64,000 nt of DNA, from NCBI RefSeq assembly GCF_004358205.1, contig NZ_SMYO01000005.1, positions 124,001 through 188,000 on the forward strand, in the 5' to 3' direction. This DNA comes from Bacillus salipaludis. Its GTDB lineage: Bacteria; Bacillota; Bacilli; Bacillales_B; DSM-18226. A model generated the notes under the pieces. It was not told where the DNA came from. It ran no database searches and worked only from the letters and a program-made list of their open reading frames with translations. How positions within the stretch are numbered: position 1 is the first letter of the stretch; each line of letters begins with the position of its first letter. Positions 16,658 through 27,478 of the stretch are shown piece after piece. Made by a program: the position numbers and the translations under genes.

Positions 16658-17896
16658 TTGACTTTACGTGAAGAAGCATTACATATGCACCGCATTAACA
16701 AGGGGAAATTAGAATCAAAATCAAAAGTTCAAGTTCGAAATGCTAAGGATTTGAGTTTAGCATATTCACCAGGTGTAGCGGAGCCTTGTAAAGATATCTA
16801 TGAAAAACCCGAAACTGTTTACGACTATACAATGAAGGGGAATATGGTTGCCGTTGTGTCCGATGGGACAGCTGTACTTGGTCTTGGAAATATCGGCCCT
16901 GAAGCTGCATTGCCTGTTATGGAAGGAAAAGCAGTCCTATTCAAAAGCTTTGCAGGAGTGGATGCTTTCCCAATCTGTTTAAATACTACAGATGTTGATA
17001 AAATCGTTGAAACTGTTAAGCTGATGGAACCAACCTTTGGCGGTGTCAATCTTGAAGATATTGCTGCTCCACATTGTTTTGTTATTGAAGAAAGATTAAA
17101 AAAAGAAGCCAATATCCCAATTTTCCACGATGACCAGCACGGTACAGCGATTGTTACGGCTGCTGGATTAGTCAATGCCTTAAAGTTAATTGGTAAAAAG
17201 ATGACTGAAATTAAAGTGGTTGCGAATGGCGCCGGTGCTGCCGGGATTGCAATCATTAAATTGTTATATCATTATGGTGTAAGAGATATTATCATGTGTG
17301 ATACAAAGGGAGCCATTTATGAAGGCCGTCCTGTCGGAATGAACGCCGTTAAGACTGAAGTGGCGAAATTCACTAATCATGATAATTTAGCTGGAAGTCT
17401 TGAAGATGTAATTAAAGGCGCGGACGTCTTTATTGGGGTTTCTGTTGCTGGTGCCCTTACAAAAGAAATGGTTGCATCTATGAACGAAGATGCGATTATC
17501 TTTGCCATGGCTAACCCTGATCCAGAAATTATGCCTCATGTAGCAAAAGAAGCCGGGGCAAAGGTTGTTGGGACAGGAAGATCAGACTTCCCAAACCAAG
17601 TAAACAATGTTCTTGCATTCCCTGGGATTTTCCGTGGAGCGCTTGATGTTCGTGCGACACATATCAATGAAAAAATGAAAGTGGCTGCTGTTGAGGCGAT
17701 TGCTGGTTTAATCTCAGAAGCTGAGCTTAATGAGGATTATGTCATTCCGGGACCATTTGATCCCCGTGTTGCACCTGCAGTAGCATCAGCTGTTGCAAAA
17801 GCTGCAATGGAAACAGGAGTTGCACGTATTAAAGTTGACCCTGAAGAAGTAAAAGAAAAAACGATGAGACTTGCTATTATTGGAAAAAGTGAGTGA
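16658..17896 (+). CDS. ytsJ: NAD(P)-dependent malic enzyme
   Basis: Decarboxylates malate to pyruvate; YtsJ is the main NADP-linked malic enzyme in B. subtilis, feeding NADPH and pyruvate to biosynthesis. The 412-residue short form lacks the phosphotransacetylase domain. The N-terminal motif LSLAYSPGVAEPC, the metal/substrate motif FHDDQHGTAIV (about 156-166) and the Rossmann motif VVANGAGAAGIAI (about 187-199) are intact. TTG at 16658 follows AAGGGGTGAC. It has its own promoter with a GntR operator and is followed 8 bp later by the regulator gene. Confidence 0.95.
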   Translation: MTLREEALHMHRINKGKLESKSKVQVRNAKDLSLAYSPGVAEPCKDIYEKPETVYDYTMKGNMVAVVSDGTAVLGLGNIGPEAALPVMEGKAVLFKSFAGVDAFPICLNTTDVDKIVETVKLMEPTFGGVNLEDIAAPHCFVIEERLKKEANIPIFHDDQHGTAIVTAAGLVNALKLIGKKMTEIKVVANGAGAAGIAIIKLLYHYGVRDIIMCDTKGAIYEGRPVGMNAVKTEVAKFTNHDNLAGSLEDVIKGADVFIGVSVAGALTKEMVASMNEDAIIFAMANPDPEIMPHVAKEAGAKVVGTGRSDFPNQVNNVLAFPGIFRGALDVRATHINEKMKVAAVEAIAGLISEAELNEDYVIPGPFDPRVAPAVASAVAKAAMETGVARIKVDPEEVKEKTMRLAIIGKSE

Positions 17897-17904
17897 GATC
17901 GTAA

Positions 17905-18537
17905 GTGTCAAATACGAAAGTTTACCTCGAAATTGTAAAGCAGTTGAGAGAAATGATCACTGCTGACGGACTTAAGTCCGGCGATAAAATACCATCTGAA
18001 CGGGAATTATCAGAGCGCCTGAATGTCGGGCGCTCTTCCGTTCGAGAGGCCCTTAGAGCATTAGAATTGCTGGGGTTAATTGAAACGAGACGCGGGGAAG
18101 GAACCTTTATTAGAGATTTCCGCGGGAACCAGCTTGTACAACTTTTAAGTACCTTTATTTTACAGGATGAAAAAGCGAAACAAGATGTTTTTGAAACAAA
18201 AAATTTAATTGAAATGGATTGTCTCCGATTAGCCATTCAACGAATGGGTAAAGAAAGTATTTTGAAACTCATTGAAAAAGTTAAATCCGGTCAATTGGAT
18301 GATGATGAGTTTTTTTACCGAATCATTGAAAACGCTGATAACCATTTATTTTTAAGAATGTGGTTAATTTTAAAGGATTATTACAACTCACTCCATTTAA
18401 GAAAAGTTGAATATAAACGGGAAGATTACCTTATTTTACTCGAAGCGTTAGCGGAAAAAAATGAGCAAAAAGCGCTTTCAGCCTACCGGAATCTGCGAAA
18501 ATTGTCTTCTTTAGCGACAAATACTAACAAAATTTGA
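17905..18537 (+). CDS. GntR family (FadR subfamily) transcriptional regulator
   Basis: A 210-residue DNA-binding protein. The N-terminal winged helix includes SERELSERLNVGRSSVREAL (about 32-51) and the wing motif TRRGEGTFI. The C-terminal helical FCD-like domain (about 80-205) is short. Where metal-binding FCD proteins usually have FH followed by an Ala/Gly-Asn stretch, this one reads FFYRIIENADNHLF, so the metal histidine seems to be Tyr; a non-metal ligand is possible. GTG start 8 bp after ytsJ, so co-transcribed. Matching operators upstream of ytsJ and accD suggest it controls both. Known homologues are not characterised to my knowledge. Confidence 0.85.
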   Translation: MSNTKVYLEIVKQLREMITADGLKSGDKIPSERELSERLNVGRSSVREALRALELLGLIETRRGEGTFIRDFRGNQLVQLLSTFILQDEKAKQDVFETKNLIEMDCLRLAIQRMGKESILKLIEKVKSGQLDDDEFFYRIIENADNHLFLRMWLILKDYYNSLHLRKVEYKREDYLILLEALAEKNEQKALSAYRNLRKLSSLATNTNKI

Positions 18538-18555
18538 ACCCCAAATCCTTTATAG

Positions 18556-18584
18556 TGGATACAGACAAGCGATGCCCGGATAAT
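18556..18584 (+). promoter_or_regulatory. accDA promoter (tentative)
   Basis: TGGATA (18556-18561), 17 bp, GATAAT (18579-18584). The predicted start near 18591 places the operator at 18603 at about +13, mirroring the ytsJ arrangement. Confidence 0.4.
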
Positions 18585-18602
18585 GGGATTTTTGATATGT
18601 GG

Positions 18603-18615
18603 GTGGTCTGACCAC
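18603..18615. promoter_or_regulatory. GntR/FadR-type operator at accD
   Basis: GTGGTCTGACCAC, the same dyad as at 16587 with only the central base changed. It lies about 110 bp before accD and downstream of the tentative promoter. Confidence 0.65.
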
Positions 18616-18724
18616 TTTTATAAACCCGCAAAGGTATGAAGTGATTAAAGAATAGAAAGACTTTTGATTAGAAGATGTAGCTCTTGCCGATTGGCCTAAG
18701 AACTACAACGAGGGAGGTTATTTT

Positions 18725-19600
18725 TTGCTTAAAGACCTTTTTACAAAAAATAATACAAAGAAAAGAAAATATGCAACCATTCCAACTGAAACGGTAAAAA
18801 GTGATGTACCTGAAGGAATTATGACAAAGTGTCCTTCATGTAAAAAGATCATGTATACAAAGGAATTAAATAAAAATCTAAAAGTGTGTATACATTGTGG
18901 TCATCATTTCCAAATGAATTCAAGAGAGCGGCTTGAAAGTTTTCTGGATGAAGGTAGTTTTGAAGAAATAAATGAAAATATGATTTCAAAAAATCCTTTG
19001 AATTTTCCTGATTATCTGGAAAAGCTGGATAAAGACCGCGAAAAAAGTAAACTAAATGAAGCGGTTGTAACTGGAATTGGAACTGTGAATGGTCATAAAA
19101 TTGTTGTAGCCATTATGGATGCCACCTTCCGAATGGGAAGTATGGGATCGGTTGTTGGTGAAAAAATAACACTTGCGATCGAAAAAGCGGATGAGCAATC
19201 CGTACCATTTATTATTTTTACTGCTTCCGGCGGTGCCAGAATGCAAGAGGGAGCACTAAGTCTTATGCAGATGGCCAAAACCAGTGTTGCCTTGAAGAGG
19301 TTTAGTGATAATGGCGGTCTAATTATTTCAATGATGACACATCCAACTACAGGCGGTGTTTCCGCAAGCTTTGCATCGCTAGGTGATTATAATTTTGCAG
19401 AACCAGAGGCTCTGATTGGCTTTGCAGGTCGAAGGGTTATTGAACAATCCATCCGTGAAGAATTACCGGAGGATTTTCAAACAGCTGAATTCCTTTTAAA
19501 ACATGGGCAGCTTGATGCAATTATTTCTCGTTTGGATTTAGTAGATCAAATTACTAACATTCTTGAAATCCATCAACCTGGAGGTGAAATTGAATGGTAG
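18725..19600 (+). CDS. accD: Acetyl-CoA carboxylase carboxyltransferase beta subunit
   Basis: With AccA it transfers the carboxyl group from biotin to acetyl-CoA, the committed step of fatty acid synthesis. The 291 residues start with TTG behind AGGGAGG (18710-18716). An N-terminal zinc ribbon has Cys36, Cys39, Cys55 and Cys58; the crotonase-like domain carries [10 protein letters not shown] (about 164-173) and [14 protein letters not shown]. The last bases overlap accA, so the subunits are translationally coupled. The GntR operator upstream suggests control in addition to FapR. Confidence 0.96.
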   Translation: MLKDLFTKNNTKKRKYATIPTETVKSDVPEGIMTKCPSCKKIMYTKELNKNLKVCIHCGHHFQMNSRERLESFLDEGSFEEINENMISKNPLNFPDYLEKLDKDREKSKLNEAVVTGIGTVNGHKIVVAIMDATFRMGSMGSVVGEKITLAIEKADEQSVPFIIFTASGGARMQEGALSLMQMAKTSVALKRFSDNGGLIISMMTHPTTGGVSASFASLGDYNFAEPEALIGFAGRRVIEQSIREELPEDFQTAEFLLKHGQLDAIISRLDLVDQITNILEIHQPGGEIEW

Positions 19601-20571
19601 GAGAACTAGAATTTGAACGTCCAATTATTGAGCTTAGAAAGAAAATCAGCGAAATAAGGGAATTTACCAAAACAGCTGATGTTGATCTAAGTTCGGAAAT
19701 TGAAAAATTAGAGACACGCTTAGAGAAACTTGAAAAAGATATTTACGAAAATATTAAGCCATGGGATCGCGTGCAGATTGCCCGCCATCCAAACAGACCG
19801 ACAACACTCGATTATATTGCGGAAATCTTTGAAGGCTTTTTTGAATGTCACGGCGACCGGACCTTTTCGGATGATGAGGCAATTGTCAGCGGAATTGCTA
19901 AATTTAAGGGATTACCTGTTACCATCATCGGCCATCAAAGAGGTAAGGATACGAAGGAAAATATCCGCCGGAATTTTGGAATGCCGCATCCGGAGGGGTA
20001 CAGAAAAGCACTTCGTTTAATGAAGCAGGCAGATAAATTTAAACGGCCGATTATTTGTTTTATTGATACAAAAGGTGCCTATCCTGGGAAAGCCGCTGAA
20101 GAACGTGGGCAAAGTGAAGCGATTGCAAAGAACCTTTTTGAAATGGCTGGTCTGCGGGTACCTGTAATCTGTATTGTTATTGGTGAAGGCGGAAGCGGTG
20201 GAGCCCTCGCACTTGGTGTCGGCAATCGGATTTATATGTTGGAAAACTCTACCTATTCAGTTATTTCACCCGAAGGGGCAGCAGCTATTCTGTGGAAGGA
20301 CGCCGCTCTTGCAAAGAAAGCGGCAGAAACGATGAAGATTACCGCACCAGACTTAAAAGAACTGGGTGTAATTGATGATATTATCCCTGAGATTAAGGGC
20401 GGTGCCCATAAGGATGTTAAAAAGCAGGCAGAGGAAATTGAAAATATGTTAAAGACTTCCTTACAAGAACTTCTTAAACTTTCAGAGGATGAATTGATTG
20501 AAGATCGCTATAATCGATTCAGGACAATAGGTGAGTTTTCACTTGCAAAGGATTACATTGGTGTTCAGTAA
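19594..20571 (+). CDS. accA: Acetyl-CoA carboxylase carboxyltransferase alpha subunit
   Basis: Partner of AccD in the carboxyltransferase. It is 325 residues long, normal for the family. It has a helical N-terminus (1-60) and the crotonase-like core with [19 protein letters not shown] (about 110) and the oxyanion motif [15 protein letters not shown] (about 194-208). The ATG lies inside the end of accD, behind GGAGGTG. A strong terminator follows directly. Confidence 0.96.
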   Translation: MVGELEFERPIIELRKKISEIREFTKTADVDLSSEIEKLETRLEKLEKDIYENIKPWDRVQIARHPNRPTTLDYIAEIFEGFFECHGDRTFSDDEAIVSGIAKFKGLPVTIIGHQRGKDTKENIRRNFGMPHPEGYRKALRLMKQADKFKRPIICFIDTKGAYPGKAAEERGQSEAIAKNLFEMAGLRVPVICIVIGEGGSGGALALGVGNRIYMLENSTYSVISPEGAAAILWKDAALAKKAAETMKITAPDLKELGVIDDIIPEIKGGAHKDVKKQAEEIENMLKTSLQELLKLSEDELIEDRYNRFRTIGEFSLAKDYIGVQ

Positions 20572-20602
20572 AACGTGTCTTTTTTAGACACGTTTTTTTA
20601 TA
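20571..20602 (+). terminator. Terminator after accDA
   Basis: AAACGTGTCT, a TTTT loop and AGACACGTTTTTTT. Confidence 0.9.
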
Positions 20603-20654
20603 TCAAGGTCATTTTTTGTAACATAATATTCATTGAAAATTATTAAAAAAGACA

Positions 20655-20669
20655 ATGATAACGGTTGCA
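20655..20669 (+). promoter_or_regulatory. cre-like site upstream of pfkA (weak)
   Basis: ATGATAACGGTTGCA matches the cre consensus WTGNAANCGNWNNCW at 14 of 15 positions, the mismatch being in the AA pair. TTGACA at 20692 with TATTTT at 20714 (16 bp) is a possible promoter just downstream. Spacing would put the site near -63. Tentative. Confidence 0.3.
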
Positions 20670-20856
20670 TTTACAATTAAATCGCTTGCAGTTGACAGAC
20701 TATTCCGTCTATTTATTTTTGCATTATGAATCAGTTGTTATCGTTATTTCTTCATGTTATTTTATAAATATTCAAGTGTTTTATGCGAATACTAAAAGCA
20801 GTTATCAACAAAATAGGCTGAGAGTCTAATTTTTTTTTTGCAATACATAAATTTAG

Positions 20857-21840
<984 letters not shown>

Positions 21841-21868
21841 TCATGCTCAATCTAGGAGGAAATAAAGG

Positions 21869-23632
21869 ATGTTACGGAAAACAAAAATTGTTTGTACAAT
21901 CGGTCCTGCAAGCGAGTCGGTTGAAAAATTAACACAATTAATTGAATCGGGAATGAATGTAGCAAGATTGAATTTTTCCCATGGTAATTTCGAAGAACAC
22001 GGTGCACGGATTAAGAATATTCGTGAAGCCGCAAAAAAAACAAATAAAACAGTCGCTATTTTGCTTGATACTAAAGGCCCTGAAATCCGTACAAATAATA
22101 TGGAAAACGGTGCAATTGAATTAAAGTCCGGGGAAAATATAATTATATCGATGACAGAAGTAGAAGGAACACCGCAAAAATTTTCCGTTACATATGCCGG
22201 GTTAATTGAAGATGTTCACGTAGGCTCGAAAATTTTATTGGATGATGGGCTAATTGGTCTTGAAGTAACAAAAATAGATCAATCTGCAAATGAAATTCAT
22301 ACAAAAATTTTGAATAGCGGTACATTAAAAAATAAAAAGGGTGTAAATGTACCGGGAGTTTCTGTTAATTTACCAGGAATTACAGAAAAAGATACAAAAG
22401 ATATCCTTTTTGGGATAGAGCAGGACATCGATTTTATCGCTGCCTCCTTTGTTCGACGTTCCAAAGATGTTTTGGAAATCCGCCAGCTTTTAGAAGAAAA
22501 TAATGCAGCCCATATTCATATTATCCCTAAGATTGAAAATCAAGAAGGTGTTGATAACATTGATGAAATCCTGGAGGTTTCCGATGGTTTGATGGTCGCA
22601 CGCGGTGATCTTGGGGTCGAAATTCCTGCAGAAGAAGTTCCACTTGTACAAAAAATGTTAATTAAAAAATGTAATGCACTAGGTAAACCAGTTATTACGG
22701 CAACGCAAATGCTTGATTCGATGCAGCGTAATCCAAGACCGACACGTGCAGAAGCTAGTGACGTTGCTAATGCCATTTTCGATGGAACAGATGCTATTAT
22801 GCTTTCAGGGGAAACGGCTGCCGGCACGTACCCTGTAGAAGCCGTACAGACCATGCATAATATTGCCTCAAGAGCTGAACAAGCACTAGACCACAAAGAA
22901 ATCCTATCAACCCGCAGTAAGGATACGGAACATAATCTGACTGATGCGATTGGGCAATCAGTAGCACATACTGCACTTAATCTTGATGTAACCTCAATTG
23001 TTACGCCAACGGCGAGTGGTCATACAGCAAGGATGATTTCGAAGTATCGTCCGAAAGCACCAATTGTTGCTGTTACATCAAATGATTCGGTGTCCCGCCG
23101 TTTATCCCTTGTTTGGGGCGTGTACCCGCAGCTGGGAAGAATGTGCGCAACCACGGATGAAATGCTCGAAATTGCTGTTGAAGAAAGTGTAAATAGCGGT
23201 ATTGTCAAACACGGAGATTTAGTGGTGATTACGGCTGGTGTTCCTGTTGGGGAAGCCGGTACGACCAATTTAATGAAGATTCATGTTGTTGGTGATATCA
23301 TTACAAAGGCTCAAGGCATTGGACGGAAGTCTGCTTTTGGAAAAGTAGTGATTGCACACAATGCAAAGGAAGCTATGGAAAAAGTAAAACCAGGATGTAT
23401 TCTAGTTACAATTGGCTCTGACCGTGATATGATGCCTGCGATTGAAAAAAGTGCCGCACTTATTACAGAAGAAGGCGGTTTAACCAGCCATGGTGCTGTA
23501 GTAGGCTTAAATTTAGGGATTCCTGTAATTGTCGGTGTTGAAAATGCCTTAAACCTATTTACAGATGGTCAGGAAATCACCGTGGATGCAGCAAGGGGCG
23601 TTATTTATAACGGACATGCGAGTGTTCTATAA
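21869..23632 (+). CDS. pyk: Pyruvate kinase
   Basis: Converts phosphoenolpyruvate and ADP to pyruvate and ATP. The 587 residues include the Bacillus-type C-terminal extension with a PEP-utilising phosphohistidine-like motif ([13 protein letters not shown], about 533-545), which the shorter enterobacterial enzymes lack. N-terminus [12 protein letters not shown]; the active-site signature [12 protein letters not shown] (about 243-254) and the Mg-binding PKIENQEG motif are intact. ATG follows AGGAGGAAATAAAGG. It is the second gene of the pfkA-pyk operon. Confidence 0.97.
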   Translation: MLRKTKIVCTIGPASESVEKLTQLIESGMNVARLNFSHGNFEEHGARIKNIREAAKKTNKTVAILLDTKGPEIRTNNMENGAIELKSGENIIISMTEVEGTPQKFSVTYAGLIEDVHVGSKILLDDGLIGLEVTKIDQSANEIHTKILNSGTLKNKKGVNVPGVSVNLPGITEKDTKDILFGIEQDIDFIAASFVRRSKDVLEIRQLLEENNAAHIHIIPKIENQEGVDNIDEILEVSDGLMVARGDLGVEIPAEEVPLVQKMLIKKCNALGKPVITATQMLDSMQRNPRPTRAEASDVANAIFDGTDAIMLSGETAAGTYPVEAVQTMHNIASRAEQALDHKEILSTRSKDTEHNLTDAIGQSVAHTALNLDVTSIVTPTASGHTARMISKYRPKAPIVAVTSNDSVSRRLSLVWGVYPQLGRMCATTDEMLEIAVEESVNSGIVKHGDLVVITAGVPVGEAGTTNLMKIHVVGDIITKAQGIGRKSAFGKVVIAHNAKEAMEKVKPGCILVTIGSDRDMMPAIEKSAALITEEGGLTSHGAVVGLNLGIPVIVGVENALNLFTDGQEITVDAARGVIYNGHASVL

Positions 23633-23633
23633 T

Positions 23634-23666
23634 AAAAAAAGAAGGGCTTTTGCTCTTCTTTTTTCC
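23634..23666 (+). terminator. Terminator after pfkA-pyk
   Basis: AAAAAAGAAGGGC with GCTCTTCTTTTTT, a short loop and a T tract. Confidence 0.8.
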
Positions 23667-23714
23667 TTTTCAATGGTATGATTGTCTTAACAGGTAGTAG
23701 GGGGGAGAAGGAAA

Positions 23715-24101
23715 ATGCGTTACTTATTTTTATTGATTATCATTATTCCGGCTGCTGATATTGGGCTGCTCCTTTTTTCAGGCAAAACAATTGGAGTATG
23801 GCCAACACTTCTCTTTATCCTTTTGACAGGGGTCCTAGGTGCCTATTTGGCAAAAAAACAAGGCATACAAACCATTCGAAGAGCACAGGAACAGCTGCGC
23901 TACGGACAGATTCCTGGTGAATCAGTACTAGATGGTGTGTGTATTCTGATTGGAGGAACGCTCCTTCTTACACCCGGATTTATTACCGATATCCTGGGAT
24001 TTCTCATGCTTTTCCCACCAACTAGAAAACCAATTAAATTCTTAATGAAAAATTCGTTCCGCAAATGGATTAATAAAGGCAATATTAAAATAATAAAATA
24101 A
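23715..24101 (+). CDS. fxsA: FxsA family membrane protein
   Basis: A 128-residue cytoplasmic membrane protein of the FxsA family, known in E. coli as a suppressor of F exclusion of phage T7; the cellular role is unclear. Hydrophobic segments at about 1-20, 26-44 and 76-98, and the family pattern GVWPTLLFILLTGVLGAYL. Strongly basic C-terminus. ATG follows AGGGGGGAGAAGG. The gene after pyk in B. subtilis (ytzA) is its counterpart. Confidence 0.9.
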   Translation: MRYLFLLIIIIPAADIGLLLFSGKTIGVWPTLLFILLTGVLGAYLAKKQGIQTIRRAQEQLRYGQIPGESVLDGVCILIGGTLLLTPGFITDILGFLMLFPPTRKPIKFLMKNSFRKWINKGNIKIIK

Positions 24102-24102
24102 A

Positions 24103-24133
24103 AAAACGTCAGCAGCGGAGCTGACGTTTTTTT
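24103..24133. terminator. Bidirectional terminator, fxsA / ytvI
   Basis: AACGTCAG (24105-24112) with CTGACGTT (24121-24128); A and T runs on both sides serve both convergent genes. Confidence 0.9.
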
Positions 24134-25247
24134 ATGCTTCTTTTCCCACAATGAATCCCCATAAATCATGAAAGACATTTGCACGGTAAAGTGTACTGAT
24201 AATGACAAGGGTAACTGGGCCAAGGATTAATCCTAAAAACCCAATTAATTTAAATCCGACGAATAAAGCAATTAGGGTTGCTAATGGATCAAGGCCAATA
24301 TTAGAAGATAGAATTTTCGGCTCCATAATCTGTCTTTGAGCTAAAACAATCACATATAGAACACCTAACCCAATAGCAAGTCCTGTATCTCCAGAAATGA
24401 CCTCATAAATAATCCATGGAACAAAAACAGCCCCTGTCCCTAGATAAGGAAGTACATCGACAATCCCAGTGACGAGCGCAATCGTGATTGCATAATCGAC
24501 ACGAAGGATAAGCAATCCGATTAAAATAATAACAGTAGTGATGGAAATAAGGGTTAATTGTGCTTTGATAAACCCAAATAAGGCTTTCTTTAAATCAATA
24601 AAAACAGTTTTTCCACTGGACTTTGCTTTTTCAGGTAATAATTTTCCACCAAGGGCTGACAGACGATACCAATCCTTGCTGATAAAGAAGGTTGCCAGTA
24701 AAGAAAAGATTAAGACGGTAGCGGCAGTTGGAAACCATGATAAAATGTTAGGAATAATCCCGAAAAGGTTTTGGATGAATGAACCGACAGTGGAACCAAT
24801 ATTCTTCCCTACATTTTGAATATTTCCGATAATGGTATCCTGCTGTCCGGCATCAAGCTTGTTAAAAACACTCGTTAATTGATTATAGAAGGGAATAATC
24901 TGGGCAGTGACGACTTTTTCAATATAATCGATTAATGTATCAAGATGTTCCGGTACTACTGCGGCAAGGTAATTTGCTCCAGAAACAATTTCTGCAACTA
25001 ATAATGTAATCAATCCCGCAAATAGAGCAAAAATAAAGATTAGCGATAGGAAAACAGCGAGTACCCTCGGCATTTTTGCTTTTTTCTCCAATATATTAAC
25101 CAAAGGATTAATTATAAAAGCAATAACGAGCCCAATTAGAAATGGATAGGTAACCTTTGATACATAATAAAAAGATAAAAATCCAAGAACCACAATTCCT
25201 ACTACTAAAAGGAATCTTAACGTTCTATATAAATACTTTAGATTCAA
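24132..25247 (-). CDS. ytvI: AI-2E family transporter, sporulation protein YtvI
   Basis: A 371-residue polytopic membrane protein of the AI-2E/PerM permease family. It has paired N-terminal helices (about 10-55), a membrane helix near 65-85, a soluble middle domain (about 90-160) and a C-terminal bundle with the family motif DVLPYLGTGAVFVPW (about 265-279) and GLDPLATLIALFVGFKLIGF. In B. subtilis it is mother-cell expressed during sporulation. The start is TTG after GAGGAGGTTTAAGC on the minus strand. Confidence 0.88.
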   Translation of the reverse strand: MNLKYLYRTLRFLLVVGIVVLGFLSFYYVSKVTYPFLIGLVIAFIINPLVNILEKKAKMPRVLAVFLSLIFIFALFAGLITLLVAEIVSGANYLAAVVPEHLDTLIDYIEKVVTAQIIPFYNQLTSVFNKLDAGQQDTIIGNIQNVGKNIGSTVGSFIQNLFGIIPNILSWFPTAATVLIFSLLATFFISKDWYRLSALGGKLLPEKAKSSGKTVFIDLKKALFGFIKAQLTLISITTVIILIGLLILRVDYAITIALVTGIVDVLPYLGTGAVFVPWIIYEVISGDTGLAIGLGVLYVIVLAQRQIMEPKILSSNIGLDPLATLIALFVGFKLIGFLGLILGPVTLVIISTLYRANVFHDLWGFIVGKEA

Positions 25248-25392
25248 GCTTAAACCTCCTCTCTAGAATGATCTATTTTAATTAGATATATTTTAACATT
25301 TTTGAATGAAACTGCATATTTTTCCAATCTTATTTTTAAGGACCTTTTTATAATGTTATACTGATATATTTATAATGGGAGGTGCACAACAA

Positions 25393-25854
25393 ATGATGAG
25401 TCATTCATTATTGTTTTTATTGTTATTACTCGGAATTGGTTTTATAGCTAAAAATAACTCCTTAATGATTGCGATTGCAGTTTTGCTTTTACTAAAATTT
25501 AGCGGATTAGGGGCAAAATCGTTCACCATTTTGCAATCGAAAGGAATCAATTGGGGTGTTACGATTATTACAATTGCAGTACTAGCTCCGATTGCAAGTG
25601 GAGAAATTGGTTTTAAGGATTTAACAGGCGCATTTAAATCCTCATTTGCCTGGATTGCCCTTATCTCCGGTATGGCCGTTGCCTTATTAGCAAAAGGGGG
25701 GGTCTCATTACTTGCGAATGATCCTCAAATTACGACAGCACTAGTTTTAGGAACCATTTTATCCGTTTCGATTTTTAAAGGTGTGGCAGTCGGACCGCTT
25801 ATTGGGGCAGGTATTGCCTATACAGTGATGAAAGTTGTTGATTTTTTCACTTAG
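25393..25854 (+). CDS. ytwI: UPF0756 (DUF441) membrane protein YtwI
   Basis: A 153-residue protein with four to five hydrophobic helices and the typical family text GLGAKSFTILQSKGINWGV between the second and third. Function unknown. The ATG at 25393 is preferred because GGGAGGTG (25377-25384) lies 8 bp before it; the ATG at 25375 overlaps that site. In B. subtilis ytwI also sits between ytvI and citZ. Confidence 0.88.
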   Translation: MMSHSLLFLLLLLGIGFIAKNNSLMIAIAVLLLLKFSGLGAKSFTILQSKGINWGVTIITIAVLAPIASGEIGFKDLTGAFKSSFAWIALISGMAVALLAKGGVSLLANDPQITTALVLGTILSVSIFKGVAVGPLIGAGIAYTVMKVVDFFT

Positions 25855-25900
25855 AAATTTTGTAAAAATAATATTTTTTCTTTTTTTCAAGTCCTTCTCA

Positions 25901-25929
25901 TTCACAAAACTCTGATAATTGTTTATAAT
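25901..25929 (+). promoter_or_regulatory. citZ promoter
   Basis: TTCACA (25901-25906), 17 bp and a perfect TATAAT (25924-25929). The start near 25936 leaves a leader of about 280 nt before citZ. The leader has no gene; apart from the sites listed separately I see nothing definite in 25991-26214. Confidence 0.7.
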
Positions 25930-25934
25930 AGAAC

Positions 25935-25949
25935 GTGTAAGCGTATCCT
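25935..25949 (+). promoter_or_regulatory. cre site at the citZ start
   Basis: GTGTAAGCGTATCCT matches WTGNAANCGNWNNCW except the first base and covers the predicted transcription start, consistent with CcpA repression of citZ. A second, poorer match lies near 26034 (GAGCAAGCGCTCACT). Confidence 0.55.
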
Positions 25950-25975
25950 TTTTTTACATATCTCACTCATATATG

Positions 25976-25990
25976 ATAAAATACCTTTAT
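25976..25990. promoter_or_regulatory. CcpC box at citZ
   Basis: ATAA-N7-TTAT exactly (ATAAAATACCTTTAT), the CcpC dyad, at about +40. A near repeat ATAA-N8-TTAT begins at 25992. CcpC represses citZ and citB when citrate is low. Confidence 0.55.
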
Positions 25991-26214
25991 AATAAGCAAT
26001 TTATTATGAAGGAAAGATTTTGCTTTTTTCCGAGCAAGCGCTCACTCTATTTCAATCTATTGGAAAAATGGGTGAGATGAGTAAACACTATAAATGGGAA
26101 AAGTACAACCTACTTTATTCTTTTCATCCAGGATAGCTTTTGCTAACTTTTTTTGAAAGCCATAATAAACAAATGGGTAATGGGGAATTTTAGAAAGCAA
26201 AGGAGAGATTTACG

Positions 26215-27333
26215 ATGACGGTAACACGTGGACTTGAGGGGATTGTAGCAACAACTTCCTCCATCAGCTCAATTATCGATGACACACTAACTTACGTAGG
26301 TTATGACATTGATGATTTAGCAAAAAATGCTAGCTTTGAAGAAGTTATTTATTTGTTGTGGCATCGTCAGCTGCCGACAGCAGAGCAATTGAAAGAACTT
26401 AAAAAAGAACTTTCTGAAAATGCAGCACTTCCTCAAGAAGTAATCGAACATTTCAAAATGTATCCTATTCAAAAGGTACATCCAATGGCAGCGCTCCGCT
26501 CAGCCGTTTCTCTATTAGGGTTATATGATGACGAAGCCGATGTAATGAATGAAGAAGCAAACTATAAAAAAGCGGTTCGTCTGCAAGCAAAGATGCCTAC
26601 AATTGTAGCAACATTTGCGAGGGTTAGAAAAGGTCTAGAACCTGTTGCACCAAAAAAGGATTTAAGCTTTGCAGCTAATTTTCTTTACATGTTAACAGGA
26701 AATGAGCCTAAGCCTATTGCCGTGGAAGCAATTAATAAAGCACTTGTCTTACATGCAGACCATGAATTAAATGCCTCTACCTTTACTGCACGTGTTTGTG
26801 TGGCTACATTATCAGATGTTTACTCCGGAGTTACAGCTGCAATCGGAGCATTAAAAGGTCCGCTTCACGGTGGAGCTAATGAAGCTGTTATGAAGATGCT
26901 TACTGATATTGGTACAATTGAAAATGTTGAACCATATATTCGCGGCAAGCTGGAGAAAAAAGAAAAAATCATGGGCTTTGGTCACAGAGTATACCGCCAA
27001 GGAGACCCTCGTGCAAAGCACTTAAGAGAAATGTCAAAGAAATTAACAGAACTTACCGGCGAACCATTCTGGTATGACATGTCTGTTAAAATTGAAGGCA
27101 TTGTTACCGGCGAAAAGAAATTACCGCCAAATGTTGACTTCTATTCAGCATCTGTATATCACAGCCTTGGTATTGATCATGATTTATTCACACCAATCTT
27201 TGCTGTCAGCCGTGTTTCAGGATGGCTTGCTCATATTCTAGAGCAATATGAAAACAACCGCTTAATTCGTCCGCGCGCTGAATATACTGGTCCTGGAATG
27301 CAAAAATACATTCCAATTGAACAAAGAGGATAA
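26215..27333 (+). CDS. citZ: Citrate synthase
   Basis: Condenses oxaloacetate with acetyl-CoA to open the TCA cycle. The 372 residues are typical of the short Gram-positive dimeric type. The active-site blocks LHGGANEAVMKML (about 218-230) with the first His, GFGHRVYRQGDPRAKHL (about 253-269) with the second, and the distal Asp region near VDFYSASVYHSLG are intact. ATG follows AAAGGAGAG. It heads the citZ-icd-mdh cluster; a hairpin between citZ and icd may cause partial termination or processing. Confidence 0.97.
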   Translation: MTVTRGLEGIVATTSSISSIIDDTLTYVGYDIDDLAKNASFEEVIYLLWHRQLPTAEQLKELKKELSENAALPQEVIEHFKMYPIQKVHPMAALRSAVSLLGLYDDEADVMNEEANYKKAVRLQAKMPTIVATFARVRKGLEPVAPKKDLSFAANFLYMLTGNEPKPIAVEAINKALVLHADHELNASTFTARVCVATLSDVYSGVTAAIGALKGPLHGGANEAVMKMLTDIGTIENVEPYIRGKLEKKEKIMGFGHRVYRQGDPRAKHLREMSKKLTELTGEPFWYDMSVKIEGIVTGEKKLPPNVDFYSASVYHSLGIDHDLFTPIFAVSRVSGWLAHILEQYENNRLIRPRAEYTGPGMQKYIPIEQRG

Positions 27334-27380
27334 TTTTTATTTTACTTTTTGCTCAAAAATTGATGTAATAGTATTGTATG

Positions 27381-27410
27381 AAAAGGTTAGAGGTAACTCT
27401 CTAACCTTTG
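27381..27410 (+). other. Hairpin between citZ and icd
   Basis: AAAGGTTAGAG pairs with CTCTAACCTTT but is followed by GATTAAG, not a T tract. Probably a processing or partial-termination site rather than a full terminator. Confidence 0.6.
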
Positions 27411-27478
27411 ATTAAGTCGTGGAATACGGGTTATGAAACTTTAATCCGACAGTTATACATAATAGGAGGAGAACATCT

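Noticed and set aside
26006..26080. A possible 24-codon leader peptide in the citZ leader
   Set aside because: No ribosome site and no codon pattern suggesting attenuation.
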